Assembly (NCBI GenBank): GCA_013821455.1
Contig: JACDGS010000004.1
Location: forward strand, 1-64,000
From: Chthoniobacterales bacterium
Lineage (GTDB): Bacteria > Verrucomicrobiota > Verrucomicrobiia > Chthoniobacterales > UBA10450
Reading direction: 5' to 3'
Length of the DNA stretch: 64,000 nucleotides
Shown here: positions 1-9,567 of the stretch, piece by piece
Numbering within the stretch: the first letter of the stretch is position 1
Layout of the letters: every line of letters starts with the position of its first letter
Program-made: the position numbers and the translations under genes
The notes under the pieces: generated by a model
Database searches by the model: none
What the model was told of the DNA's origin: nothing
Seen by the model: only the letters and a program-made list of their open reading frames with translations

Positions 1-3
1 AAT

Positions 4-71
4 AAGTCCTTCGCGCGGAAGTTCGTTTCGGCGAGGCGCCGAAACCAGCACGCGAGGCGCGTGCGCTCCCC
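4..71. repeat. Right half of a dispersed palindromic element (see 15967-16111)
   Basis: aagtccttcgcgcggaagttcgtttcggcgaggcgccgaaaccagcacgcgaggcgcgtgcgctcccc nearly identical to 16043-16111. Confidence 0.8.
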
Positions 72-210
72 GGAACATTGCGCACGCTACAAGTAATACA
101 GGCTACCAGGATGAAACAAGATTGCCAACGGTAGCCAATTGCCAGTGAGCGTGCGGCAAATCCTTCCGGCCTTGCGGCAGCGGGTAACCACCGAGTAAGT
201 CGCAGTGACT

Positions 211-612
211 CTACGATCGACTCTGGTATTGTTCGTCGCTCACCTGTTCCATCCATTCCACCGGCTTACCATCCAACGCTTCCTGAATAGCAATATGAGT
301 CATCGCAGTCGTGGGCGTGGCGCCGTGCCAGTGTTTTTCGCCGGGCGCAAACCAGACCACATCGCCCGGCCGGATTTCTTCTGTCGGCTCACCTTCCCGC
401 TGCGCCCAGCCGCAGCCAGCCGTAACAATTAGTGTCTGACCTAACGGATGCGTATGCCACGCAGTGTGAGCACCCGGCTCGAATGTAACACTCGCACCCC
501 GCACGCGCGCTGGGTCCGGCGCCTCGAACAGTGGATCGATGCGCACTGTGCCGGTAAAGTATTCCGCCGGTCCTTTCGTAGATGGTTGCGAACCTATTCT
601 TTTGATTTTCAT
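211..612 (-). CDS. Cupin domain-containing protein
   Basis: ORF 133 aa; cupin motif [23 protein letters not shown]...[17 protein letters not shown]. Confidence 0.9.
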   Translation of the reverse strand: MKIKRIGSQPSTKGPAEYFTGTVRIDPLFEAPDPARVRGASVTFEPGAHTAWHTHPLGQTLIVTAGCGWAQREGEPTEEIRPGDVVWFAPGEKHWHGATPTTAMTHIAIQEALDGKPVEWMEQVSDEQYQSRS

Positions 613-843
613 TTAGTATTCCCTTTGCCCTAAGTCTTAGACCGAGATTACGCAACCTAAAGATGGCTATCGTTAGTTTCGTTCACCTGATAACGGCTAT
701 GCTACGATCGCCACGCCAGGGATAAGTATCTCGCGCCGCCGCACCCTGGTCGTTATTTCCACTGCTACGACGACGAATATCTTACCAAGGCAGATAATGG
801 GTAACTACGGCTAAGTGAATCGCATCACCATGCGTGGCGAAAT

Positions 844-1422
844 TCACGGCCCCGCAACTCGGCTTCTGAAGGTCTCGTCTATTTTTGCGACAACGATTCC
901 AAGCTTCCGGATGGTGGTGTGATTAATCAGACTTCGTCCGCCCGGCTGCAGAAACATAGCCTGGCTCATGCGCACGTTTGCCAAAGGATTTCCCGGCGAT
1001 AACGCCAGCGTAAAGCTCCAGTGAAAGGCGTTGCCGTCGGCCTCGCCCCGCGCAGCTCCCACCATGTCGTTCGCCGTCGCCTCATAGTGGTGCGCATCCA
1101 GTTTCCGGATGCGCCACGAGCGATGCTGCCGGCTTCCATCGCTGAAGGTCAGATTCTGTTCGAGGCGCAACGTATTGCCGTCTCGATGGCCGCGTGTCTC
1201 CGTCGTTACCCGGCGCTTCGAGCCGGTGATCGTATTTTCGATCATGCCTGCTGAGACCGTTCGCCCCGCGAAGAAAGCTATCGGATCGAGCGCTGGTCCT
1301 TCGTGCGCGAGAGATAACTCCGAGGTCGAGAAGCTGGCGCAACCGGCCAGGCTAAGGGCCGCGCCCAGCAGCCAAATCCGCAAAGGGTTTCGCATAGTCG
1401 CAGCTCGATAACTAATCAGCAC
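844..1422 (-). CDS. DUF3833-like lipoprotein
   Basis: ORF 192 aa with lipobox-like LSLAGCASF and DUF3833-like body. Confidence 0.7.
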   Translation of the reverse strand: MLISYRAATMRNPLRIWLLGAALSLAGCASFSTSELSLAHEGPALDPIAFFAGRTVSAGMIENTITGSKRRVTTETRGHRDGNTLRLEQNLTFSDGSRQHRSWRIRKLDAHHYEATANDMVGAARGEADGNAFHWSFTLALSPGNPLANVRMSQAMFLQPGGRSLINHTTIRKLGIVVAKIDETFRSRVAGP

Positions 1423-1564
1423 TACTTGTAGTTGAAGATTCCGCCATAATATTCGGCATGCAATCTACCGTTTTTTTACGCAGTCTCAGCGTCCTCTCAC
1501 AGGGAAACACTTCGTGCTGGTTACGGCTCCTGTCGCCATCACCTTCGGAATTCGAACCTAAAAT

Positions 1565-1810
1565 ATGAAAATCAACATCTTCACTGGCGCGACCAAACCT
1601 TCTCGAATACTGGGCTCACTTTGGGCGATAACTCTCTTGGCGGGCCTGCTTGGGAAACCTGCCAACGCCATTTGCGCGGCAGTCAGAATCGAAATCAGCG
1701 CGACGGTGAGCTTGGTTGACGACCAAGATAACCTTCTCCACGATGCCGTCGCGGTTGACGATACCATTACTGGAATCTATACCTATGAACGACGGCGGAG
1801 CCAGCAATAG
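1565..1810 (+). pseudogene. Truncated secreted protein fragment (PEP-CTERM-like N-terminus)
   Basis: Signal peptide followed by ...VSLVDDQDNLLHDAVAVDDTITGIYTYE, then abrupt stop. Confidence 0.4.
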
Positions 1811-2112
1811 AGAGCTTCCGCGGCGACTCGCTGCCGTGAAGGCGCAGGACCAGCAACCTAGCAACAAGGTCTTAGCCCCGCTCTCGTTAGGCGATAACCG
1901 GGCAGGGAGCCGCGTCAGCGCAAGCCGGGGCGCGATATTTGATTCCTTTACTCGTTAGGCGAGTTCGACTTGATCCGTTGCCCGTTTTGAATTCATCGGG
2001 TGTCGATAAGGCAGCTCTGACTCCCGAATGTCGACCCCAGCCGTGTCGGCGACAGGTTGAAGGCGATCGGCAAAAAGATTGACTTGTATTTTCGTCCAGC
2101 GCATAAACCAGC

Positions 2113-3771
2113 ATGAGCAAATTCAATTCCGCGCTTCTAGTCACATGGTTGCTTATCGGGACATGTCCGTTATCTCGCGCCGGTAGCGCGACTTGGAAGT
2201 CAAATGCTGCCAGTGGTGACTGGAATACGGCCACGAATTGGACTCCGAATACGGTCCCGAATGGCCCAGGAGATACAGCGACCTTTGCGGTATCGCAGCA
2301 CACGGCTATCTCCATCTCAGCGAATGTGGAAGTGAGTAATATCGTATTCGGCGCGGGAGCGAGCGCCTACACGATCGCACCGTCGCCCGGAGTAGTGCTA
2401 ACTCTGAGCGGGCCAGGCATCACAAATAATTCGGGGATCACGCAGAATTTTGTGCCCGAGAACAACGCGAGCGGAGCCTGGGGAGTTGTCTCCTTTACGA
2501 ACGCCGCGACGGCAGGTGTAGGAGTGACCTTCGTTAATCCTCCTGGAATTGCGAATTTTTCCTACGGAGGCGAAATTGATTTTTCTGACTCTGCGACGGC
2601 CGGTTTCGCCACCTTTACAAATAGCGGTGGCACCATCGAGTTCGGCTACGGTGGCCTCATCCACTTCTCGGACAACGCGAGCGCGGACCATGGGACTTTT
2701 ACAAGCATTGCCAGTAGCGCTGGTCTCGCGGAGGGCGGTCAGATTTACTTTAGGGACACATCGAGTGCGGGGCACGCAACATTCGACACCAAGGGCGGGG
2801 TGGCTTTTCAATCGATTGGGGCCCTAACCTGGTTTTACGAGTCCTCGACCGCCGAAGAGGCGACAATGACAACCGAAGGTGGGGCTGGCCCTGGGGAGAC
2901 TCTCTTTCTCGCTACCTCGACTGTCGGCAATTCGACGCAGATCGCTGCTGATAGCCCGGGCGAGGATTTCGGCGGCCTGCTTAGGATTTATAACTCGTCA
3001 ACCGGCGGGACGGCGCGAGTCGAGGTTTTCGGCAATGGCCAAATAGATACCACCACTCGAGACACGGGACATGGCAAGGTCATAATCGGGTCGCTTGAGG
3101 GAGACGGAATGGCCGTTGTCCGCGATATTAATTTCGGCGGCAGTCTCATCGTTGGCAGCAACAATCTGAGCACTGTCTTTGCCGGCACCATCTCTTCTGG
3201 CCGCCTGGGTAAGATCGGCTCAGGCGCGCTTACTCTAACGGGTGCAAACGGCTACGACGGTCCTACAATCGTTAGGGGCGGGAAGCTGCTGGTAAATAAC
3301 GTCGCGGGGTCCGCCACGGGCACCGGTCTGTTGCGAGTGGACATCGGCGCTCTCGGCGGTAACGGCATTATTAGCGGCCCGGTCACGATCGGCGCGGGCC
3401 AGGCGAGCCGGGCCCTGCTCGCGCCGGGAGTGTCGGGTCAGGGCGTTCTGACCACGCAAAACACACTCACTTTCGGTTCAAATGGAGCATACAACTGGAG
3501 TTTCGATGCCGGAACCCAAACAGCGGATGAAGCAGTTTCCAATGGAGTAACCATCGACCCGGAAGCTGCTTTTTCCCCGTTTGGAAGCGGCACCGGCACG
3601 TTGGGAAACGGAACGGTCTTTACTGCTATTAGCAACACGAGCGCTAATCCAATCAGCGGCACTTTTAGTAACCTACCTGACGGCGGAGTGATCAGCGTCA
3701 ACGGCAATAATTTTCAGGTCAGCTATGAAGGCGGAGATGGGAATGACCTAACCCTAACGGTTGTGCCGTAG
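2113..3771 (+). CDS. Autotransporter-like/passenger-repeat surface protein (no beta-barrel seen)
   Basis: 552 aa, signal peptide, TWKSNAASGDWNTATNWTPNTVPNGPGDTATF and LTGANGYDGPTIVRGGKLLVNN repeat motifs. Confidence 0.8.
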   Translation: MSKFNSALLVTWLLIGTCPLSRAGSATWKSNAASGDWNTATNWTPNTVPNGPGDTATFAVSQHTAISISANVEVSNIVFGAGASAYTIAPSPGVVLTLSGPGITNNSGITQNFVPENNASGAWGVVSFTNAATAGVGVTFVNPPGIANFSYGGEIDFSDSATAGFATFTNSGGTIEFGYGGLIHFSDNASADHGTFTSIASSAGLAEGGQIYFRDTSSAGHATFDTKGGVAFQSIGALTWFYESSTAEEATMTTEGGAGPGETLFLATSTVGNSTQIAADSPGEDFGGLLRIYNSSTGGTARVEVFGNGQIDTTTRDTGHGKVIIGSLEGDGMAVVRDINFGGSLIVGSNNLSTVFAGTISSGRLGKIGSGALTLTGANGYDGPTIVRGGKLLVNNVAGSATGTGLLRVDIGALGGNGIISGPVTIGAGQASRALLAPGVSGQGVLTTQNTLTFGSNGAYNWSFDAGTQTADEAVSNGVTIDPEAAFSPFGSGTGTLGNGTVFTAISNTSANPISGTFSNLPDGGVISVNGNNFQVSYEGGDGNDLTLTVVP

Positions 3772-3995
3772 TCATCTTTTCTTGGTAGGCCGGTCCGGAT
3801 ATTCGGCGACTCAAGGTTTCGCTACCTATCGGCACACTGCTGGAAAGTAGAAGTTCGGAAAAAGCGGAGATAAGATGCGGTAGTCCTTTACTCGTTAGGT
3901 TCCGCACGACTCACACCAATTCCCTTTAGTCGCCTCCTCCGCCAGACGCCGGGGGGCGAACGGGGCTCAGCTCAGCGCGATCCCTAACACCTGTC

Positions 3996-6407
3996 TCACT
4001 CTGCCCGCAGGAGTTTGGATGGATCGACGGCAAGCGCTCGCAGGGCTGGGATGGCAGAGGCGACAAGGCCCAGCAGCGCCATCGTTAGCACCGCCCCGAC
4101 CACGACCACGGGATCGCGCGGATTCGCCTGATACACGATCTGCCCCAGTAACCGGCTGGCGAAGACGCCTAACAACAGTCCCACGAACGAACCGACCCCG
4201 AGCAGCACAATGGGCCGGCCTACTGCCGCGCTCATGACGTGTTTCGTGCGCGCGCCTAACGCTATGCGGATGCTCAGCTCCTTCATTCGCCGGCTCACAT
4301 TGTAGGCCGCCATGCCGAAGATGCCGGTCACCGCCAACATGGCCGCAAGCAGGCCCATGACGCCCAGTGCCAGGGCGGACGCCCGGGCCGGAAACATCTG
4401 GCCGCCTAACGAGTCTAGCCAGCTCTCGACCGTGACGAGCGCGTCTGGCTCGAGACTGCTCAAGGTACGTTCGAGGACAGGCGCGGTCTCGTTCTGCGGC
4501 CGTTTCGACCGCGCTACGACGACTATGCGGCTTTGCTCGTTTTGCGTTAACGAAAGATAGACTACCGGCTGGGGCGGCTCTTGCAGGTTGTGATACTTGC
4601 CGTCCTCGGCCACACCTATCACTTGGGTCAGATGGCCTTGCAGGATGAAGCGTTGCCCGAGTGCTGGCATGTCGCCCCACATCTGTTGGGCGAAGGTTTG
4701 GTTGACGATCGCCACATAGGGAGTGGTGGCGGTGTCGTGCCACGAGACGTCCCGGCCAGCTAACAGCCGCGTAGCAGCAGCCTCAAGGTACCCCGGCGAC
4801 ATGACAAACACATAGGGCGACAAAACAGAGTTACTAAGAGTGAACTCAGTTGTCCCCGGCTGGAAAACCGGAACCCCACGTAGACCACCAGTGAAGGGGG
4901 TGCGGCTTACCGTGCCCGCCGCCGTCACGCCGGGGATGCTCCGCACCGCTTCCAGCATCGCTTTCTTTTTCTCGAACGGCACGTTGTCTCCTTCGACTAA
5001 GCTGAAATCCACTGCGGCCAGCATCACGTTTTGCGGCTGGAAGCCGAGCGGAGCGTGCCGCATCCGCACCATCCCACGGACCGCGACCAGCGAGGCAATA
5101 ACTAACAGCATGCAGATGGCAATCTGTGTCCCTAACAAGAGGTCGCGCAGGGTAAAGCGGCGCAGCGTTATGGAATCTGCCGACCCGCTCTTCATCGCCT
5201 GCAACGGACAGCTCTGCCACACTTGCCTCGCCGGAATCGTTCCAAAAAGCAGCGCGCTAACCAGAGTAAAGGCCAACGCTGCAAGGTAGACCCGCGCATC
5301 CACATTCAAGACCAGAGGGCTATCGGGAAACTGCCACCGCTTCAGTATACCTAACAAGAAGCCGGCGGTTACTAGTCCTGCTGCTCCACCTATCAGGGAT
5401 AAGACGACCGCCTCGGTCATGAGCTGCCTAACGAGTCGAAAGCGGCTCGCTCCCAAGGCGACACGAAGCGCCAGCTCCCGGCTGCGATCGGCCGCGCGCG
5501 CGGCAAACAGGCTGGCCAGATTAGCGCACGCCGCCATGAGTACAAGTAGAGCTAGCCCGGTTACGCTATAAAGGAATCCACGAATAACATCGCCGTTATC
5601 CGCGTTCAGTCCTGAGCGGACCAGACGCAGTGGCACTCCGGTGTCAGTCTTCGGATACTCCTTCGCCAGCTGGGTCGCGATGGCACTGAGGTTATCCGCC
5701 GCCTGCTGGGACGTCACGCCTGGTTTGAGCCGGCCCAGTACCGTCAAAGGCCACCCCGTCCGGTCCGCCAGATGTTTCGCGTCGAATTGGTTCACGACCG
5801 GGATGAAGTAGTCTGGCCAGTCAAATTTTTCCGTCCCGTGGAACTTTGCGGGAGCCACTCCTACTACCGTGAAGGAATCTTTATTAAGCCGTACAGTCGT
5901 TCCGACTACGCGCGGGTCGGCGTTAAATGCGCTTCGCCATAGACTATCGCTCAACACGATGTAGGGCGCTGACTGCGGGCCATGCTCATCCGTTGCCTGG
6001 AGGAGGCGGCCTATTTCTGGTTGCACGCCCAGCATTTCAAAATAATTGCCAGTGACTGAATAGCCCGAGACACTTTTCACTGAGTTACCCCAGCTTAGTC
6101 TTCCGCCAGAGTATCCGTCATAGCCGGCTATCTCACTGAAGGTGGTATTGCGCTGCCGATAGTCATGATACGCCGGATAGGAGGTCGTCAGCAGTTTGTA
6201 GCTCGTCCACGGCCCGAGGCGAAGCTGATAGAGGTTCTGCGGGTCGCTTACGTCAAGCGGGTGGAGCAGGACTGCATTGACGACTCCGAAGACGACGACG
6301 TTCGCGCTGATGCCCAGCATCAAAGTAAGCAAGGCGACAAGCGTGAAGGCAGGCGACTTCCACAGCACGCGCAGCGCATAACGAATATCCAGGACCAAGT
6401 CATTCAT
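3996..6407 (-). CDS. ABC transporter permease, ADOP/MacB-FtsX type
   Basis: 803 aa; MNDLVLDIRYALRVLWKSPAFTLVALLTLMLGISANVVVFGVVNAVLLHPL, two FtsX-like halves. Confidence 0.9.
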   Translation of the reverse strand: MNDLVLDIRYALRVLWKSPAFTLVALLTLMLGISANVVVFGVVNAVLLHPLDVSDPQNLYQLRLGPWTSYKLLTTSYPAYHDYRQRNTTFSEIAGYDGYSGGRLSWGNSVKSVSGYSVTGNYFEMLGVQPEIGRLLQATDEHGPQSAPYIVLSDSLWRSAFNADPRVVGTTVRLNKDSFTVVGVAPAKFHGTEKFDWPDYFIPVVNQFDAKHLADRTGWPLTVLGRLKPGVTSQQAADNLSAIATQLAKEYPKTDTGVPLRLVRSGLNADNGDVIRGFLYSVTGLALLVLMAACANLASLFAARAADRSRELALRVALGASRFRLVRQLMTEAVVLSLIGGAAGLVTAGFLLGILKRWQFPDSPLVLNVDARVYLAALAFTLVSALLFGTIPARQVWQSCPLQAMKSGSADSITLRRFTLRDLLLGTQIAICMLLVIASLVAVRGMVRMRHAPLGFQPQNVMLAAVDFSLVEGDNVPFEKKKAMLEAVRSIPGVTAAGTVSRTPFTGGLRGVPVFQPGTTEFTLSNSVLSPYVFVMSPGYLEAAATRLLAGRDVSWHDTATTPYVAIVNQTFAQQMWGDMPALGQRFILQGHLTQVIGVAEDGKYHNLQEPPQPVVYLSLTQNEQSRIVVVARSKRPQNETAPVLERTLSSLEPDALVTVESWLDSLGGQMFPARASALALGVMGLLAAMLAVTGIFGMAAYNVSRRMKELSIRIALGARTKHVMSAAVGRPIVLLGVGSFVGLLLGVFASRLLGQIVYQANPRDPVVVVGAVLTMALLGLVASAIPALRALAVDPSKLLRAE

Positions 6408-6768
6408 GAGTGTGACGCTCTCTCCAAGAGGAGTGAGAGCTTACCTTCAACACCGGAGACTCCGCTTGTCGAGTATCATTTTGAGTGGGACACGCCACTC
6501 CAGAAAGTCGAAACTTGGATGATGAGCCAGGCGCCGTAACGCAGCCTCGCGCAAAGCGAACTCTACACCCTAGACGCGCTTAGCTCTTAAAACCAGGCTA
6601 AAAGCCCACCGTCCTTTACTCGTTAGGCTAGGTTGAGGGACTGCAATCCAAGCCGTTGCGCTACGGAATCGAATGGCCTTTGTGGGTCTTAACTTCCGTC
6701 TCGTCGTCCCGAGCAATGGTTCCGTCAGATATGACATCATCGCGGAAGTTCGCCGCGGTTACGGGCAG

Positions 6769-7161
6769 TCATACTTGACCCTTTATTTGACCAAAGTCAG
6801 CCTGGTCCACGCGACCGTCCACCCACGAATGGATATGCTGCGTGAGCAGAGAGGAACCGTAGTCGTAGTCGCCAGCATAGATAGAGACGATGCTGGGAGC
6901 CGGTTGTAGCGGAAGCGGGCTGATAACGTCGGAGTAAGGCTCGTCCGGGAGCCAGGTCACTCCGTTATCGAGGGACTTACGAAACGACCCGCTCGTAACC
7001 GGGTTTATCCTTACAATTCGGTAATGCCAAAGAGGGCCGGTCGAATTTCCTCTTCGGCTCCCCTCTGTCGACGGCTGGTCGCGAAGCTGCGGTCGTCCTC
7101 CTACCTTCGGGACAAGAATTACGCGGAGCGGCGACCCGTGAGGCTGAACGAAGGCCGTCAC
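6769..7161 (-). pseudogene. Fragment of BNR/sialidase-like exported protein
   Basis: GSFRKSLDNGVTWLPDEPYSDVISPLPLQPAPSIVSIYAGDYDYGSSLLTQHIHSWVDGR resembles BNR-repeat protein C-terminus; upstream part not recognisable. Confidence 0.45.
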
Positions 7162-7276
7162 AGAACCCCGTTTCCCTGTGCCGTAAGCTTTTCGCGGAAC
7201 GCGCGTAATCTCTGGCGGCGGAGTGGGCCCAAAGGATTAGGTTGACACCTCGCCGCGCATCTGAGAGTGACAAGTC

Positions 7277-7447
7277 ATGAAACTAGCTCGTCGCACACTC
7301 GCAATCAGCACTCTCGGTATTATTCTGATCGTTCTCTTGATCCTCGCCCTCGGGGGCGGCGCTTATGGGGGCGGCGGCTACTACTACGGACCCGGCGGCT
7401 TGCTCCTTATTGTCCTTATCATCCTTCTGGTGATGGGCAGGCTGTAA
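7277..7447 (+). CDS. Small membrane protein, DUF3309-like (56 aa)
   Basis: MKLARRTLAISTLGIILIVLLILALGGGAYGGGGYYYGPGGLLLIVLIILLVMGRL*; below the supplied ORF track threshold. Confidence 0.65.
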   Translation: MKLARRTLAISTLGIILIVLLILALGGGAYGGGGYYYGPGGLLLIVLIILLVMGRL

Positions 7448-7633
7448 CAGTAAGCCGGTCGCGAACGCACTCGCGCAAGAAATTGCCCGGTGCGTTCGCT
7501 CACTTCGGCAGGGCAGGGCTGCAAACCTGCCCACTTGATTATACGGCGGTCCAAACCGGCAGATCGACGCCGAGTTCCCGTTAGTCATTTTCGCCGCGCG
7601 CACAGAGCCCGCGCGCCGCGACTTATTTCCAGC

Positions 7634-7972
7634 TCACACAAGGTCTGTCTGGATAAACGTCGGGCTCGCGTGGACATCGATTTGTTTCAGCGTGGCATCG
7701 CCGGCATTAACGAAGCGGTGCGGCATACCGGCGGGAATAACGACGATACCACCTGCGCTCACCTCGCGCGTCTCGTCGCCGAGCGTGATCCTGGCCGAGC
7801 CTTGGATTGTGAACGCGACCTCGACATACGGATGCGTATGCAAAGCCGGGCCTTGCCCGGGCTTTGCCGTGACAAGGTAGGCGGAGAAAGGCGCACCTTG
7901 AGTTTGACCGACGAATTCATGTGACATCCCGACAAACGGCAATTGTTCCAGATTGATGAAGCTCATGCACAA
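7634..7972 (-). CDS. Cupin domain-containing protein
   Basis: 112 aa; PGQGPALHTHPYVEVAFTIQGSARITLGDE...GGIVVIPAGMPHRFVN. Confidence 0.9.
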   Translation of the reverse strand: MCMSFINLEQLPFVGMSHEFVGQTQGAPFSAYLVTAKPGQGPALHTHPYVEVAFTIQGSARITLGDETREVSAGGIVVIPAGMPHRFVNAGDATLKQIDVHASPTFIQTDLV

Positions 7973-8048
7973 GTGATGGATGATGGATGGCCGTCATCAA
8001 GCAAAAAGCGGACTTAGATTTAAATCTGCGCGAATGCTATGTTCGTCC

Positions 8049-8708
8049 ATGAAAGAAATCGATGTGGTGGCGCGGCATAAAGCTCCGGTAGTTTCTCCGC
8101 AGGCACTGGCTTGGAAAGGCGAGGAACTTTGGCTGAGCTCGCGCGACCTGGGCAACTTTCTGCGTATCGACACTGAGGGATGGAAAAGTGTGGAAGAGCT
8201 GGACCCGCCGGGAGTCGTCTGGGCGGCGGTTGCCACTGACGACGGCTGGCGGCTGACTATCGGCAAAGGATTGAATGATGATCGCTATGTCTATGACTAC
8301 ACAGTTAGCGATGGATTTAGGAAATTGTTCGCGTGTCCGGACGTTACCGGCTCCTATCTTAGCTTTGACGGCGCACATCTTTACCTGAGTCAGTGGTATA
8401 AGGGACTCATCCTGCAATTGGGCGCGGATGGTAAGATAATGCGCGAGATAGCAATCGGGGCCGAGATATGTGGTCACACCTTTGTCGATGGAATGCTCTA
8501 TGTCTTGCGCGGCAAAGAGAACAAGGATGTTCCCGGTAAGGCGGAAGAGTGGCGCATCGCCCGCCTCGACCCGGCGGAGAAGGAACCGCGCGTGGAAGAC
8601 CTCGCGACGATTCCTTTCGCCTGCCGCTCCCTCACCTATGATGGGAAGAAGTTTTGGTCTAACCATCGCGCGGCGAACGAGACCGTCTCATTTGCAATTG
8701 AATCCTGA
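8049..8708 (+). CDS. Conserved hypothetical protein, beta-propeller-like
   Basis: ORF 7980-8708; likely start MKEIDVVARHKAPVVSPQALAWKGEELWLSSRD. Confidence 0.65.
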   Translation: MKEIDVVARHKAPVVSPQALAWKGEELWLSSRDLGNFLRIDTEGWKSVEELDPPGVVWAAVATDDGWRLTIGKGLNDDRYVYDYTVSDGFRKLFACPDVTGSYLSFDGAHLYLSQWYKGLILQLGADGKIMREIAIGAEICGHTFVDGMLYVLRGKENKDVPGKAEEWRIARLDPAEKEPRVEDLATIPFACRSLTYDGKKFWSNHRAANETVSFAIES

Positions 8709-8752
8709 TAACCTGAACCCCTGCCACTCTACAGCCACTCATAAACCCGCGA

Positions 8753-8880
8753 GTCATCCTGAGCGGAAGCGCAGCGCAGTCGAAGGATCCCGTGGAGTTT
8801 CCTTGAAGATCCGCTGCGACGCTGCCAGGAAGTTCCACGGGATCCCTCGACTTTCGCCTGTCGGCTCCGCTCGGGATGAC
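8753..8880. repeat. Intergenic inverted-repeat element, subtype A
   Basis: gtcatcctgagcggaagcgcagcgcagtcgaaggatcccgtgga...tccacgggatccctcgac...cggctccgctcgggatgac. Confidence 0.85.
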
Positions 8881-8917
8881 CGCGAAAGCGCCTTCTAAGA
8901 TGGATTACACCACCCAG

Positions 8918-9442
8918 CTACTTGCTTTGGAATGATCGCTTTTTCGACTCGAGCTCTAACAGAGATTCCTTAGTTTCCAATCCGCCCGCGAATCCGGTGA
9001 GTCCGCCTTTGGACCCGATCACACGATGACACGGGACCATGATAGAGATAGGATTCTTCCCATTCGCCGCCCCGACCGCGCGCACCGCTTTGGGACGGCC
9101 GATCTGCCGGGCGATCTCTCCATAGCTGCGCGTTTCCCCAAAAGGAATCGTCGTTAGGGCCTGCCAGACACTCCTCTGAAATTCGGTGCCGGCGAAATCG
9201 AACGGCAAAGAAAACCGTTCGCGATTTCCGTCGAAGTAACCTTTGAGCTGCTTTTCCGCTTCGAGAAGTACGGGATGGGTTTTGTCCTCGACCAGGGAGT
9301 TGAGTCGGACCCTTTTTGGATCGTCATTCTCCCATAGAATCGCGGCCAAACCGCGATCGCCGGCGACCAGTTTTAGCAGCCCCACCGGCGATTGCATCGT
9401 CCTATACGAATAGGTTGTCCGATTCTTTTGCTTTGTCTTCAT
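8918..9442 (-). CDS. ogt: Methylated-DNA--[protein]-cysteine S-methyltransferase
   Basis: MVPCHRVIGSKGGLTGFAGGLETKESLL active site motif; start at MKTKQKN. Confidence 0.93.
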   Translation of the reverse strand: MKTKQKNRTTYSYRTMQSPVGLLKLVAGDRGLAAILWENDDPKRVRLNSLVEDKTHPVLLEAEKQLKGYFDGNRERFSLPFDFAGTEFQRSVWQALTTIPFGETRSYGEIARQIGRPKAVRAVGAANGKNPISIMVPCHRVIGSKGGLTGFAGGLETKESLLELESKKRSFQSK

Positions 9443-9477
9443 GGAAGCAATTCTGGTCCGGAAAAAGAAAAGCGCTG

Positions 9478-9526
9478 GCCATTTTCGGACATGGAGATAA
9501 AAAATATTCCTGTGTCCGAAAATGGC
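9478..9526. promoter_or_regulatory. Perfect 14-bp inverted repeat between divergent ogt and ada/alkA-type genes
   Basis: gccattttcggaca (9478-9491) ... tgtccgaaaatggc (9513-9526). Confidence 0.5.
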
Positions 9527-9567
9527 GAGTATCCGGCGAAGGCTGGGTTTACCGTAGTCATTAACCA

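Noticed and set aside
389-655. Many long antisense or overlapping ORFs (e.g. 389-655, 3967-4743, 35545-36153, 37295-37858, 44748-45389, 46180-46893)
   Set aside because: They mirror strongly supported CDSs on the other strand or another frame, are rich in Arg/Ala/Pro, and have no recognisable family; typical of GC-rich shadow ORFs.
8470-8898. ORFs with SHPERKRSAVEGSRG / HPEPAKRGERPRKR type sequence (also 14464-14790, 50319-50597)
   Set aside because: Spurious translations of the inverted-repeat elements.
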